A stretch of 64,000 nt of DNA from Citrus sinensis (lineage: Eukaryota > Streptophyta > Magnoliopsida > Sapindales > Rutaceae). The translations under genes were made by a program, and so were the position numbers. The DNA lies in contig NC_068558.1 in assembly GCF_022201045.2 (NCBI RefSeq), positions 40,877,501 to 40,941,500 on the forward strand, read 5' to 3'. Shown piece by piece: positions 1-11,407 of this stretch (positions within the stretch are counted from its first letter, which is position 1; each line of letters starts with the position of its first letter). The notes beneath the pieces are model-generated. The model was not told the DNA's origin, searched no databases, and worked only from the letters and a program-made list of their open reading frames with translations.

Positions 1-1357
1 CACTTGAAAGTTTAGAAAACCAAAACTTATGACGACTAATTCACCTTAAATTCTAAAGGAAAAAAAGGGTGTTTAGGAACCAAAACTCAAAACCTGTAAA
101 AGCAATTTTAGCAAAGAAAATCATAATAAAAAAATGAAAGAAAGAAAAAAAAACAAGTGCCAGAATCTAAGTAATTAAATTTGATAATTCCAAGCATACC
201 CATTAAGCAGAATCTAAGTAATTGAAAATATGTAAAACAAATTTTGGGCCACCAGAATAGAATCCAAGCATTAGAGGTCCACCACAACAGTAACAGAAGA
301 AAAAAAAGACTGAAGCAGAACCTCACCTTAAATCATTAGGAAGATTGCAATCGAAGTGGGGGCTTTAGGAATTGATGACAATGAGAGATCCACAACGTCA
401 CTTTTGTTGACAGAGATTGTAGAAGATGGAGAGAGATCAAAGAGATTCAAAGGTTTGTTTATTTTATTTAGTTTTGGAAATGTATTCTTGACTCATGGGT
501 AATTCATACCCAAACTATTATGAAATGATTATATACATAAAAACTCAAATTTAATCCATTTTCATGATTTACTCAACTTAAATCATTTTATTTAGTTTAA
601 GTTTGGGTAAACTCATGGATTGCAGATTATGGCCACCCCTATATTTATTTATTGCCCCCAAGGAACACAAAGTTGGTACCAACACTTTTGCTCTGTGGAA
701 TCCAAATTTCGAGCTTACCTTCAATCACACCTTTGCCACATCAATGGTAGCATTCTTAGCTTAGCAGGCTTTGCTCATCATTTTTATTTCTTCAATTAGC
801 TGCTTTTTTTTTTCAGTCGTTTTCACAATTACATGCCACACGCGTCCCAATCAATCCGGACGCGTCAATAAATTTTGAAGTGTGTGAAAGAGAGTTGGTG
901 GTCACTGATCACAGTGTGTGTGTGTATATACACAAACACACACACATATATAGCCCTAATGATGAAATCTATCTTTTGACAAATTATGTATATATTACTC
1001 AATTATTATTTATATATACAAAAAAGAGATTGATATTGGGGTGACAAATTCCAAGTCGGTGTGACTCAAAAGAGTGCCATCTTTGAAAAAGCATGCTATC
1101 GCTTGCCTCTAGTTATCATCTATAATTCATGTTAAGTGTTCATGGACGGCCAAAAAGCAAAAGTCATTCATTTAAAAATAAATGAAAGAATCTTCAGTCT
1201 ATAAAGTAAAGTATCATCTTCACAAGCAAATGGGTGTTTAAAGCTGCTGCTTGCACACGAAGTTAAGGACTTTTAATAACCCATCACACTCAATTAACAC
1301 TACAAACTCTCCTTCTCCCTTTTCCCACCAATAATGCTGTAGGGCTTGTTAACGAAA
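1..1357. other. Upstream region of the MCTP16-like gene
   Basis: AT-rich DNA with no convincing coding region. A stretch at about 324-450 reads on the minus strand like a short leader ending in a splice-donor-like TTTAAG/GTGAGG. It could be the first exon of a gene lying to the left of the window, but nothing confirms it. A TG/CA-rich tract lies at 915-945. The last 150 bases before the ATG are pyrimidine-rich, as expected of a plant 5' leader. Confidence 0.4.
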
Positions 1358-4300
1358 ATGGCTGCAATCCAAAAACTGATCGTTGAAGTTGTTGATGCAC
1401 GCAACCTTTTACCAAAAGATGGGCACGGGACCTCCAGTCCCTACGTCGTGATTGACTACTACGGGCAGAGAAGAAAAACCCACACAGCGGTTCGTGATTT
1501 GAACCCGACATGGAACGAAGCACTCGAGTTCAACGTTGGTAAGCCATCTCAAGTGTTCACTGACATGTTTGAACTTAACATATTTCATGATAAAGCGTAC
1601 GGTCCTACTACAAGGAATAATTTTCTTGGTAGGATTCGGTTGAGTTCAAGCCAGTTTGTTAAGAAAGGTGAAGAAGCCTTGATTTATTACCCTCTTGAAA
1701 AGAAAAGCTTGCTTAGTTGGATCCAAGGTGAAGTTGGGTTGAAAATTTATTATGTTGATATTGTTCCGACGCCGCCACCTGCGGCGCTAGCGCCAGTTCC
1801 ACAGCCAGATCCGCCTGCGAAGGAAGTGAAACCTGATCCAACTGTCGAAGCTAAAGCTGAAGCCGCGAAGCCCAATGAAGAGCCAGCCGCCGATCATGAG
1901 GCTAAAGTTGAAGCCGAGGTCGCGAAGCCCAATGAAGAGCCAGATGCCGATCATGAGGCTAAAGTTGACGCTGAAGCAGTACCAGCACCAGAAAATAAAG
2001 AGCCTGCAGGGGATATAGAACCCCAGTGCGACACGTCATCAGCACCAGAGCAAGTACAAGCAAATGAAGAACAAGCTCGACAGCAGCCATCCATGCAGGA
2101 GCAATCTGGCCATATTGAGTTTGATCTTACAACGTCCAAGGCGGGCCCGAAAGCTCCAGCGGCACCGTCTGATCACGTGATGGCGGCATCAGTCTCTGGG
2201 TCTGTGCCGGAGGTCAAAGTAACTCCTCCGAGCTGCAGTCCACAGCCAATCTCAAGGTCAGCGTCAATGGCGAGCTTCGCTTCAGCCACAGCAGGTAACA
2301 TTCCGATCAACGGTCCACAGCCAATCTCGAGGACAATGTCAACGGCGAGCTTCGCATCAGACATAACAGATAACATTCCGATCGAACGGTCGTCGTTTGA
2401 TCTTGTGGAGAAGATGCATTACCTCTTCGTACGAGTAGTTAAAGCTCGGTTCTTACCCACCAAAGGCAGCCCGGTTGTAAAGATAGCCGTTGCGAACAGC
2501 CGCGTCGAATCGAAACCCGCCCGTAGAACCTCGTGCTTCGAGTGGGACCAGACGTTTGCTTTTGGCCGAGACTCGCCCGAATCCTCCTCATTCCTAGAAG
2601 TCTCGGTGTGGGACCCGCCGAGAGGTGACGTGGCAGCTCCTCCTGGTTTCTTAGGTGGCATTTGCTTCGACGTTACGGAGATTCCATTGCGGGATCCGCC
2701 GGACAGCCCATTGGCCCCTCAGTGGTACAGGATGGAGGGTGGTGGGGCCTACAGTGGAGACTTGATGCTTGCCACTTGGGTTGGTACCCAGGCTGACGAT
2801 TCATTCCCTGACGCATGGAAAACCGACACAGCCGGTAATGTTAACTCTAAAGCCAAAGTTTATGTCTCTCCAAAATTGTGGTACCTTAGAGCTACTGTAA
2901 TTGAAGCACAAGATATTTTTCCGCCAGTAGCGGCGTTAAAAGAAGCCTCGTTTACAATCAAAGCCCAGTTAGGGTTTCAAGTACAGAAAACCAAAGTCTC
3001 CGTTACGCGCAACGGAACTCCGTCGTGGAACGAAGATTTGCTCTTTGTAGCTGCCGAGCCCTTTACTGATCAACTGAGTTTCACGTTAGAAAACCGACAA
3101 CATAAAGGATCAGTAGCACTCGGAGTCACTAGAGTTCCACTAACGGCTGTTGAAAGGCGAGTTGATGACCGGAAAGTGGCGTCGAGATGGTTCACGTTTG
3201 AAAACACAAATGATGAAAAGAGGGCATACAAAGGTAGGGTCCACCTGAGGCTGTGTTTCGATGGTGGGTATCACGTGATGGACGAGGCGGCGCACGTGTG
3301 CAGTGACTATCGACCTACAGCTAGACAGCTTTGGAAACCGCCGGTAGGAACCGTTGAACTTGGTGTGATTGGGTGCAAGAATTTGTTGCCGATGAAAACC
3401 GTAAATGGTAAAAGTACCACGGATGCTTACGTGGTGGCAAAGTACGCGTCCAAGTGGATTCGGACCCGTACGGTTTCGGACAGCTTGGAGCCACGTTGGA
3501 ATGAGCAGTACACGTGGAAGGTTTATGATCCTTGTACGGTGTTAGCACTGGGAGTCTTTGATAGTTGGGGAATATTTGAAGGTGAAAACGGTAGCATGGA
3601 AACGACACGCCCTGATTGTCGTATTGGTAAAGTACGAATACGTATTTCTACTCTGGAGACTGGTAAAGTTTATAGAAATACGTATCCTTTGCTTTTGTTG
3701 GGAAGTAATGGGATGACGAAAATGGGTGAAATAGAAGTGGCCGTACGGTTCATACGTACAAGTCCGACGTTGGATTTCTTACACGTATACTCGCAACCTT
3801 TGTTACCATTGATGCATCATATCAAGCCACTCGGGATGGTCCAGCAAGAGATGTTAAGGAGTGGGGCTGTTAAGATTATAGCCGCACACTTGGCAAGATC
3901 AGAGCCACCGCTGAGGCGTGAGACAGTGCTATGCATGCTTGACGCGGATTCACACGCGTTTAGTATGCGGAAAGTGCGGGCTAATTGGTTTAGGATCATC
4001 AACGTGCTTGCGGGTGTGATTGATATCTTACGGTGGGCGGATGATACACGATCGTGGAAGAATCCTACGGCTACCATTCTTGTGCATGCATTGTTGGTGA
4101 TGCTGGTGTGGTTCCCTGATCTGATCGTGCCCACATTAGCATTTTACGTGTTTGTGATTGGCGTGTGGAATTACAGGTTCCGGAAGAGGGACCCATTGCC
4201 TCACTTTGACCCGAAGATCTCGCTGGCCGATACAATCGAACGCGACGAGCTTGATGAAGAGTTTGATACAGTACCAAGTGCAAGACCAAACGAAATCGTA

Positions 4301-4600
4301 CGGGCCAGGTATGACAAGCTGCGTACGCTCGGGGCACGTGTGCAGACACTGTTGGGTGATTTTGCAGCGCAGGGGGAGCGGGTGCAAGCATTGGTGACGT
4401 GGAGGGACCCACGTGCCACGGGTATCTTTGTGGGGTTATGTTTTGTCGTGGCGATGATATTGTATTTGGTTCCATCCAAAATGGTGGCGATGGCATTTGG
4501 ATTCTACTATCTGCGCCATCCGATGTTCCGTGATCGGATGCCATCACCAGCGTTGAATTTCTTCAGGAGGCTGCCTTCACTGTCTGATCGAATCATGTAG
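1358..4600 (+). CDS. MCTP16: Multiple C2 domain and transmembrane region protein, MCTP16-like
   Basis: Single-exon gene of 1080 codons starting at the first in-frame ATG (1358); there is no ATG further upstream in this frame. Four C2 domains are visible: C2A about residues 4-115, C2B about 347-470, C2C about 502-635 and C2D about 662-810. A plant phosphoribosyltransferase C-terminal (PRT_C) region follows with two hydrophobic segments (about 901-941 and 1022-1060) and the family ending FFRRLPSLSDRIM. An acidic, Ala/Pro/Glu-rich linker (about 135-345) separates C2A from C2B. Family knowledge: plant MCTPs are ER membrane proteins that tether to the plasma membrane, often at plasmodesmata, with C2 domains binding anionic lipids with or without Ca2+. 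The C2A sequence and the linker's Ser-rich PQPISR motifs look more like Arabidopsis MCTP16 than QUIRKY. The family is certain; the exact orthology is inference. Confidence 0.93.
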   Translation: MAAIQKLIVEVVDARNLLPKDGHGTSSPYVVIDYYGQRRKTHTAVRDLNPTWNEALEFNVGKPSQVFTDMFELNIFHDKAYGPTTRNNFLGRIRLSSSQFVKKGEEALIYYPLEKKSLLSWIQGEVGLKIYYVDIVPTPPPAALAPVPQPDPPAKEVKPDPTVEAKAEAAKPNEEPAADHEAKVEAEVAKPNEEPDADHEAKVDAEAVPAPENKEPAGDIEPQCDTSSAPEQVQANEEQARQQPSMQEQSGHIEFDLTTSKAGPKAPAAPSDHVMAASVSGSVPEVKVTPPSCSPQPISRSASMASFASATAGNIPINGPQPISRTMSTASFASDITDNIPIERSSFDLVEKMHYLFVRVVKARFLPTKGSPVVKIAVANSRVESKPARRTSCFEWDQTFAFGRDSPESSSFLEVSVWDPPRGDVAAPPGFLGGICFDVTEIPLRDPPDSPLAPQWYRMEGGGAYSGDLMLATWVGTQADDSFPDAWKTDTAGNVNSKAKVYVSPKLWYLRATVIEAQDIFPPVAALKEASFTIKAQLGFQVQKTKVSVTRNGTPSWNEDLLFVAAEPFTDQLSFTLENRQHKGSVALGVTRVPLTAVERRVDDRKVASRWFTFENTNDEKRAYKGRVHLRLCFDGGYHVMDEAAHVCSDYRPTARQLWKPPVGTVELGVIGCKNLLPMKTVNGKSTTDAYVVAKYASKWIRTRTVSDSLEPRWNEQYTWKVYDPCTVLALGVFDSWGIFEGENGSMETTRPDCRIGKVRIRISTLETGKVYRNTYPLLLLGSNGMTKMGEIEVAVRFIRTSPTLDFLHVYSQPLLPLMHHIKPLGMVQQEMLRSGAVKIIAAHLARSEPPLRRETVLCMLDADSHAFSMRKVRANWFRIINVLAGVIDILRWADDTRSWKNPTATILVHALLVMLVWFPDLIVPTLAFYVFVIGVWNYRFRKRDPLPHFDPKISLADTIERDELDEEFDTVPSARPNEIVRARYDKLRTLGARVQTLLGDFAAQGERVQALVTWRDPRATGIFVGLCFVVAMILYLVPSKMVAMAFGFYYLRHPMFRDRMPSPALNFFRRLPSLSDRIM

Positions 4601-6989
4601 ACTTATATTGGATTTGGAAGGGCGTGTTTTAATTACGTAGCACTAAAGCCTCAATAAGTATCGCACGAAATCATAGCAGCATTTTTATTTTTGCAAGTCC
4701 TTATAATTTGTAACTCGTATTGTATCAAGAACATTTATTAAATAATAAAAAATTAACCAAACATCGGGCTAGAATTTGCTAAAAGACTAAAAATTAGCCA
4801 GGAACGTCTTTGCTTCGTAGCCTCGATTTAGCGTTTTCTAACCTACATTTGGTGCACACATGAAGCGAAATTAAATATTAGAGCATAATCGTTTACCTTA
4901 AGAAAAAAAAAATTTGCAAGCACTTTTAGAATATATTCCATTTGTTGTGTAGAGATTTGAATCCATTATTAAGCTATTGATTTCCTACATGAGATGTAAA
5001 AGAAACTTCACATCTAGTATCAAGCTACTGACTCGAAAAGGAAACTTCACATTTAGACATGAGGGTTATTTCTTAATTTCTCTGCTTAAAAATTTTTTCT
5101 AGTATAAATAAATCTAAAGCTATAAATATATATAAATGAACAGCGTTATGAGTTAAGAGCCTTTGTATAAGTCATTCTATAGGTGCTTAAGCGACCAGCT
5201 GATTGGTCCATGAAATTACCCCACCAACACGGCACCACTATACGTAAATTATTTTAGAATCTAAAATGTTAGGCGAATAAGTTACTTTTTCTATTGGTTC
5301 ACTAAGTAACTTATCTATGTTCCTTTTGATTCTTTCCCTAACCTTCTTCCTTCATACAAAAGAAGTTCTTCTATACAGCGTAGCGGCAGTTTCACTGGAT
5401 ACACATAGTATGTGTAAATGGCAAAAGGAATGAGTATTGACATAGCATTGATAAAAACAATTATAAACCAGCATCGATTTATCTTGTTTCTTCAGTTAAG
5501 TGAGAAAATCGGCATTGCTTTGTTACTGTTTATACCAGCAGCGTACTACTAAATTTTTCTGTGTCAATGTATTATCGTTCGCATATTAATCTACTTACTT
5601 AAAAGGGGAAATAATCGTATATACATTCATTTACATGTATATATACATACATACATAATACATATATCATCACATCTCATAAGGAACAAACATGTCAGCA
5701 GCAAAAGTACATGGTTGTGAAAGTAATTCTCGGAAAATGCACCTCTTTTAGTGATAAAATTCAGTTATATAATGCACTGTCTCTTCTTTAATTTAACTTT
5801 CATTATTACCCCCGGCTACTTATTTCTCTCTTTCTGATAAAATTCAGTACTGCTTCAAATCGCTTGGTAACTGCTAATAAACCTTGATTGAGCAGTGCAG
5901 GCCATGATGTAATTGATAGAAAGAACAATGTTGTATTGTTAATTAAGTATATCTAGGAAATAGGAGCCATCCCTATCAATATCAACCCGCACGTATAGGA
6001 GGAAACATGTACACAAGAAGAAACAAAAACTAAACCCTAACTAGCAACTAATATAATTAGGGTTAATCAGCTAGCCATAATAATTTAGAAGCCCATGGGC
6101 TTCATTCCCCTCATCACATGTTTCCTGTGCATCTTCGACTTTTTTTGTGCGTGGGGCACCAGCCACCAAGCTTATATACTCGTTTTTTTCATAGGAACTA
6201 TTCTTAGAGATGTAAAGTCGATGTGTGTGATAATTTAACAATGCGCGTGAAACTTCTAGGGAGTATTCTTACCTAATGTGGGATATAATAGTCTTCTTAA
6301 TACTATCATGTAGAAAGATAATGTGGGCCTTATTATATGAAATTATAAGGCTAACTTATACTCGGCTAGCTACTTCTAAAATTGAGGGTTTACCACAAAC
6401 TTAAATATTTTGGCACATAACTATTAACTCCTCGTCGATGTGGGATAATCTTCTGAAGAAATAATGTTGCTTAAAAACGGAGTAGTAACATGTAATCTCT
6501 AAAAGATATAACATAAAATTTTGGGAAACTATATTTTCTCACCAACACTTGAGAAATATGGGAGCCAAAACATAAATTGAACCAAAAGTGTAGAAATCTG
6601 CTACTTAAAAAGGTGAAGTACTCCCAAGTCCCAATTTAAATACAAATTACCTTAGTAAGAGTCGATTGAATTTGTGACAATAGTGTCCAAAAGATGTTTG
6701 AAATACACCTATTGAATAATGCCACTTAGCCGAGGTAAACTATTAGATGATATACATATATAGTATCATTATCTAATAAGGAATCCTTGAAGATATTAAA
6801 GTGAGGAATAAACTAAAAATAAACAAAACATATACTCAAATGTATTGAAATATGTATTTTTCTTGTTTTTACCTTATCTCATTGGAAAATAACACACACA
6901 CCTATTGTCTGACAAGGATATACTCATCAAGTCAAGATGCCATTAAAAAAAATAAAAAGAAGATAAAAATAGTTTTTAATGTATTGAAA

Positions 6990-7028
<39 letters not shown>

Positions 7029-8000
7029 CTCACTATAGTAAAGTGAGGATAGCCTCGTTATATTGTCTCTTTATTTCTTTTTCTTTTGAGACAATGTCAC
7101 TCAAATTAAATTAAATGCCAGTTCTGTCACTTGAAAGTACTTACTACTTCATATCACAAACTATGCTATTAACTTTATTAGTCACTAATAAGTAGTTTTA
7201 TACATGTATGCCGCTTATATAACAGTGTCCGATCAGTGGTGTCGGCTAGGGTTTTTATATATGTAAACACCTAGAGGAAGAGATTGTGCCCACACATTCA
7301 TAACATATGAATAGATAAAGGACAATGACAAAACTCTTTTGTTCTTTTCCCCCAATAAATGACTACATTAGATTCTCTTTCGATCTGTTTCATATCTTAC
7401 ATTATTTGTCCGAGAATCTGCAGTGCCCAAATTTCTTTCTCAATATTGTTTGCATGTATTTCACATTGGAGAGAGAAAGAGCAAGAGAGAACATATTTTT
7501 CATCACCGTTCAAATTTTCATAAACTATGTATAAGCTCGTGAGGATAGTTAAAAGGGTAAATATTAAGTTTGAAATAATTAACACACTCAGTTGATTAAA
7601 ATCTGTCTCCTAATCAATCATATCAAAATATATACCACGAAAGAATCCAATTTATGGTTATCCAAACGAGGTCCAAAGTTTTTTTTTTCTTTTTTTTTTC
7701 CCTTTTCCTTGTGTGGATCTGTGCTTCGGCCTTCGAGTGATCGTGATTTAATTGTTCGACAGACAGAAAGAGTTCAACATGTGTCTACTCCTAAAAGAAT
7801 AATATAACCACACTAACTAAGAAAGATAACAAACATAATCATGATTTTAACTAGAAGTTATACAAGAGATTTCTATTAAAGCCATGTATAGTTGAAAGAT
7901 GATTATTATTGGAACCTGTATAATAAGATTAGGGTTTTGTGATGTCATCTAAACAAAATATACAGTTATCAATAGCCAAAACCCAAGATTTGATAACATA
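4601..8000. other. Intergenic, no gene seen
   Basis: The first 150 bases or so are 3' UTR of the MCTP16-like gene (AATAAT-rich around 4735-4750). Beyond that the stretch is AT-rich, with only short ORFs lacking any recognisable family or splice context. It includes an (AT)n tract near 6992-7020. Confidence 0.5.
6992..7020. repeat. (AT)n microsatellite
   Basis: About 14-15 uninterrupted AT dinucleotides. Confidence 0.9.
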
Positions 8001-8019
8001 CCTTTGCTTGGCAGTCTTC

Positions 8020-8500
8020 TCTATTTCAGCAGGGAAAAGCTTGGTGTGAGGAATGAAGCCTGGTCCGAGATCATTTTAAAATCGACAAACAAATTAATTT
8101 ACATATATACGTAAAAGGATCCAAATCCATGAACCCCTTTTCCTCCTTCCTCAAATATACAAGTAAAAAAAATCTCAAAGAGCTAGCAAGGCAAACCTCA
8201 CACTCTCATCATTGTACAATCAAAACCTAGAAAGGCATCGATTATTATTAAAATGAAAATAGATGGAAGAGACACAACAAGGATCTTGGATCGGGCTTCA
8301 TTCCAGACCCCTACTTACCTTAATTTCTCAAGAAAACTCTCAAACAATCATATGATTCAATCGAAAGTGGTCATCGTATCAAGCGCTTACTCTCTATCTT
8401 GAAAAGAGAGAAACACACACGCATAAAAGAAATTGATAGTAAATAGAGTGACAATATGATCTTGGATCAAACTTCATTCCAAACACCACTTTTCCTTCTT
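8020..8500 (-). ncRNA. MIR166: MIR166 precursor
   Basis: The minus strand of 8048-8068 reads TCGGACCAGGCTTCATTCC followed by TC, a known form of mature miR166, which targets HD-ZIP III transcription-factor mRNAs. Upstream on the same strand, 8480-8458 forms a star-like 5' arm beginning GGAATGAAG. The duplex continues outward: TGGTGT pairs with ACACCA and GGAAAAG with CTTTTCC, separated by a 2-nt internal loop and a 2-nt bulge, then inward through GATCAT/ATGATC. This makes a long hairpin of roughly 480 nt. A second star-like arm (8304-8282) lies inside the loop and also pairs with the mature sequence, with three mismatches. On the plus strand the 8304-8282 arm would pair fully through G-U wobbles, so antisense hairpins are possible, but only the minus strand carries the exact miR166 sequence. 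Precursor ends are approximate. Confidence 0.68.
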
Positions 8501-8640
8501 TCAAAGAACTCTCTTTGGCTAGCTACTAGCTTTTTACATGATTCAACGATCGAATACCCAACAAGGCTGCAGCACTCAAGCACTTATAGCTCTCTCTGCC
8601 CCTTTAAAGAGACTCAGACACACAAATCATTATAATATAA
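8277..8640. repeat. Diverged tandem duplication containing two miR166* arms
   Basis: Bases 8277-8452 and 8453-8640 are related: both start with GATCTTGGATC, continue through CTTCATTCCA and share later blocks (CATGATTCAA or CATATGATTCAA, AAGCRCTTA, AGAGAVACWCACAC). The duplication copied the 5' arm of the MIR166 hairpin but not the mature arm. Confidence 0.6.
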
Positions 8641-10530
8641 GCAGATATGTAGAAGAGAGACAAAAAAATATGTGTGGGAAGGAAAAGAGAAAATAAACAA
8701 ACAGATAAATGTAGAAAGCCACATGATAGACAGGTCATTTGTATTGATAAAATAATAAAAAGGTTGGTGGGTTTTGGAGGGATCATATTGTCTTCTTCTA
8801 AGGTTAACTTCTTAGTGACTTACTTTTACAGCCTATCTCTGTAGGGAAATTAATAAAGAGCTAGCTTTGCACTGAAAATAAGGAAGCATGGGAGGAAGGC
8901 GACAATATGGGCCTCCACATGGTGCAATTTATAATACTATATTAAAGGGTAATCTTTTTTAATAGTAATTATTTATGACCATTATATGATATTAAAGTAA
9001 GGATCACACAAAAAAAAAAAAAAAATTGTAACAACATTGAACATATCATCACCACCGAGAAGAAAGGGGATCACCGCCCGAGTGCAGAGCATGTATGAGC
9101 ACTCAGTCTCCTGTTAGTGTTCTAACTTCTAAAATATATATTGTGGCGCAATATAGTACTTGTATGTCTGTGCGAGAGACAGTAAGAGTATCTATTCTCT
9201 GAAGAACATAACGTTGTAAAAAGCATTGCTACTTGAAGAATCCCAATGACATATTCTGCTAGACAGTTTTTTTTTCCTGCTTCTAGCTTATGTCATTTTC
9301 GGAGAGCGAAGGGTCCAAACTAACACCACAGATAAATATAATTTTGCGTATATATAGTATATGGTTTTTAGGTTTCTTTTTTCTTTTTTTTTTTTTCTTT
9401 TTCATGGTACATTGCTGGCGATGATCTTTAGTCTCTAATGTGTTGGGACGTTGTCAATCTCACGCCACCTTAGAATAAATCGTGGACTAAGTACATTAGC
9501 TTGAGACAATGCTAAACTTTAGAGTTAGTTTTTGAGTCTTAAATATCTCCTTAGCCTTCTAAATAATGCCCCTATTAACTGAAATTTAGTTTGAAATTTA
9601 GAATATACATTTGCTGATTTGAACTTATTTAATATTTGATAGTGACAAAATAAGAACGTTTAGAACATTCTTATTATTTCTCAATTGCTCAAAGGCCACT
9701 TTATAGAAGAAATTCAATGACATAAAATGTAAAAAAAATCATATAAATGAAGAATTTGGCATCCAATTTTATATGCACCTAATAATATTAATTTTTACTA
9801 TAAGACATAATATTAATTGGGATTGATTCTTGCTATACGTGCAAGACATAATGATCTTGATTCTTGTTATTTATGCATCACATAATCGTCTTGATTCTTA
9901 CTATTTGTGTATGTAAAAATGTATTATATTATGATATTGACTCCTATTATACGTACATATGTATATATAGAATGACATCTTTTAATCAAAATATCTCAAG
10001 TGTATATGTGGTCAACTTTATCACTAAAATAGATGTACTTGGCAATGTTAACACATAAAATCTCCCCATCTTATAAAAACGTCTACATTCCTTAAGTTTG
10101 TTTGCATAGAGTTTGTGGCTCAGATTTGCTCTTGTAAACTTTAGGTGGGTGGCTGCAATGAGTGAAATCACTCCCAAGTGTAATCTGCCTGATTGATCCA
10201 AAGTCACCAAATCAATATCATCATATAACATAGTATGAAAAACGTGGAGGATTAAATAGTTTAACAACTACTACAATACATTATATTCTCAAATCTGCTT
10301 TAACCTGCCGCCACTAAAAAGGCTACATTAATTGAATTATTGCGAGGTGTATTGTTACCATATAGTTAGCAATTATCAAATGCATTTTAATTACGTAGCA
10401 ATCAACAAATCAAAGAAAGTGAGGCCTTCTTTGAGGAAGGTTGAGGAAAGAACTGTAAATTGCCAGTAATTTGGGGACCAATTAGTGGAATACAGTGATA
10501 TATTTGGAGATATTTGATCATTGAATGGGA
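8641..10530. other. Intergenic, no gene seen
   Basis: Upstream flank of MIR166 on the minus strand; the pri-miRNA promoter should lie here but I cannot point to it. Short ORFs such as the one at 9986-10267 show no recognisable family. Homopolymer A/T runs occur at about 9009-9025 and 9370-9400. Confidence 0.45.
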
Positions 10531-11407
10531 CTATTGGCACCCCTCTAGATACCACTTAACACCCCCCTTCTTCATTAACCCTGTTAAAATATTATAAAAT
10601 TCTTTTAAAACTCCTTAAATAATAAAATTATCCTTAATTAAAACTTATTAGTATAAACATCATTCTTTAATTATTTTTTTGTCTTTATTATTAAACCTCA
10701 TTTCAAGAACATACTTTCTTCTCTCCATCGTAGCCGCCAATAATAAATTTTTCACCAGAAAATAAGAGGAAAAAGCAATCCTTTAGTTTCTAAAATGTTG
10801 GATTTTAATCTTAGATACCACCTTCACTAAAGGTTGCTTTAAATCACTATCCCAACCTCATTTGCCTAGTTCTATGTCTTGTTCAATCTATTATTCACTC
10901 TATTGTGAGCTTCAAAATCATCAGCTTCAGTGAAAAAGCGGGTCCGGTCATTTTAAAATGCTTCACCCTCAAATTCATTCATCTCATTCTTCTTATTCTC
11001 CCCTGTGGCATAAAATTCATCCTCGTCATCACTGCTGCTCATGTACTAATAATTTGCCTCTGCCCTTGATGCTCTCGGATCATATTCTTCCTTGGATTTA
11101 GATTTCCACATTGCATTTTCAAGATCACTAAACATGTTTCCCGTCTCATAATATTTGTTTGTCATTTTTCTACTAAAATCAGCTTCCACATTTCCCTTCC
11201 AACCTTCTTTTTCGCGAGCTCTTCCAAACTTGTCTTGCTTCCCTTTTAAATGAAAATATGTCTTATAAATAATTTTTAAGGCAAAAAAAATTATTGACTT
11301 TTGAGGTGGGGATTTAATTAGAAACTATCCTATTATGTAATTTTAATAAATGTTAAAATTGTAAAATAATTATAAGGGTTTTAAGAGGTATTTGGAGGAT
11401 GCCAATA
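10531..11407. mobile_element. Candidate inverted-repeat DNA transposon carrying a gene scrap
   Basis: The left end (from about 10532) begins TATTGGCACCCCTC and the right end, reverse-complemented (from about 11407), begins TATTGGCATCCTCC. Similarity between the ends continues imperfectly through AATACCTCTTAAAACCC-like sequence for some tens of bases. Inside, the minus strand from about 11246 to 10953 is open for about 95 codons with one stop, and is charged and acidic like a piece of a host protein (GC content higher than the flanks). I do not recognise the source protein. No target-site duplication is evident, so the element class (MULE-like or other) is uncertain. Confidence 0.45.

Noticed and set aside
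3321-4547. Several antisense ORFs of 80-158 codons opposite the MCTP16-like gene
   Set aside because: They are shadows of a long, clearly homologous coding frame and have no family features of their own.
8282-8480. Two further plus-strand miR166-like genes
   Set aside because: These sequences differ from miR166 in the seed and centre; they are better read as star arms of the minus-strand precursor.
9986-10267. 93-codon minus-strand ORF
   Set aside because: No domain and no conserved motif; low-complexity surroundings.
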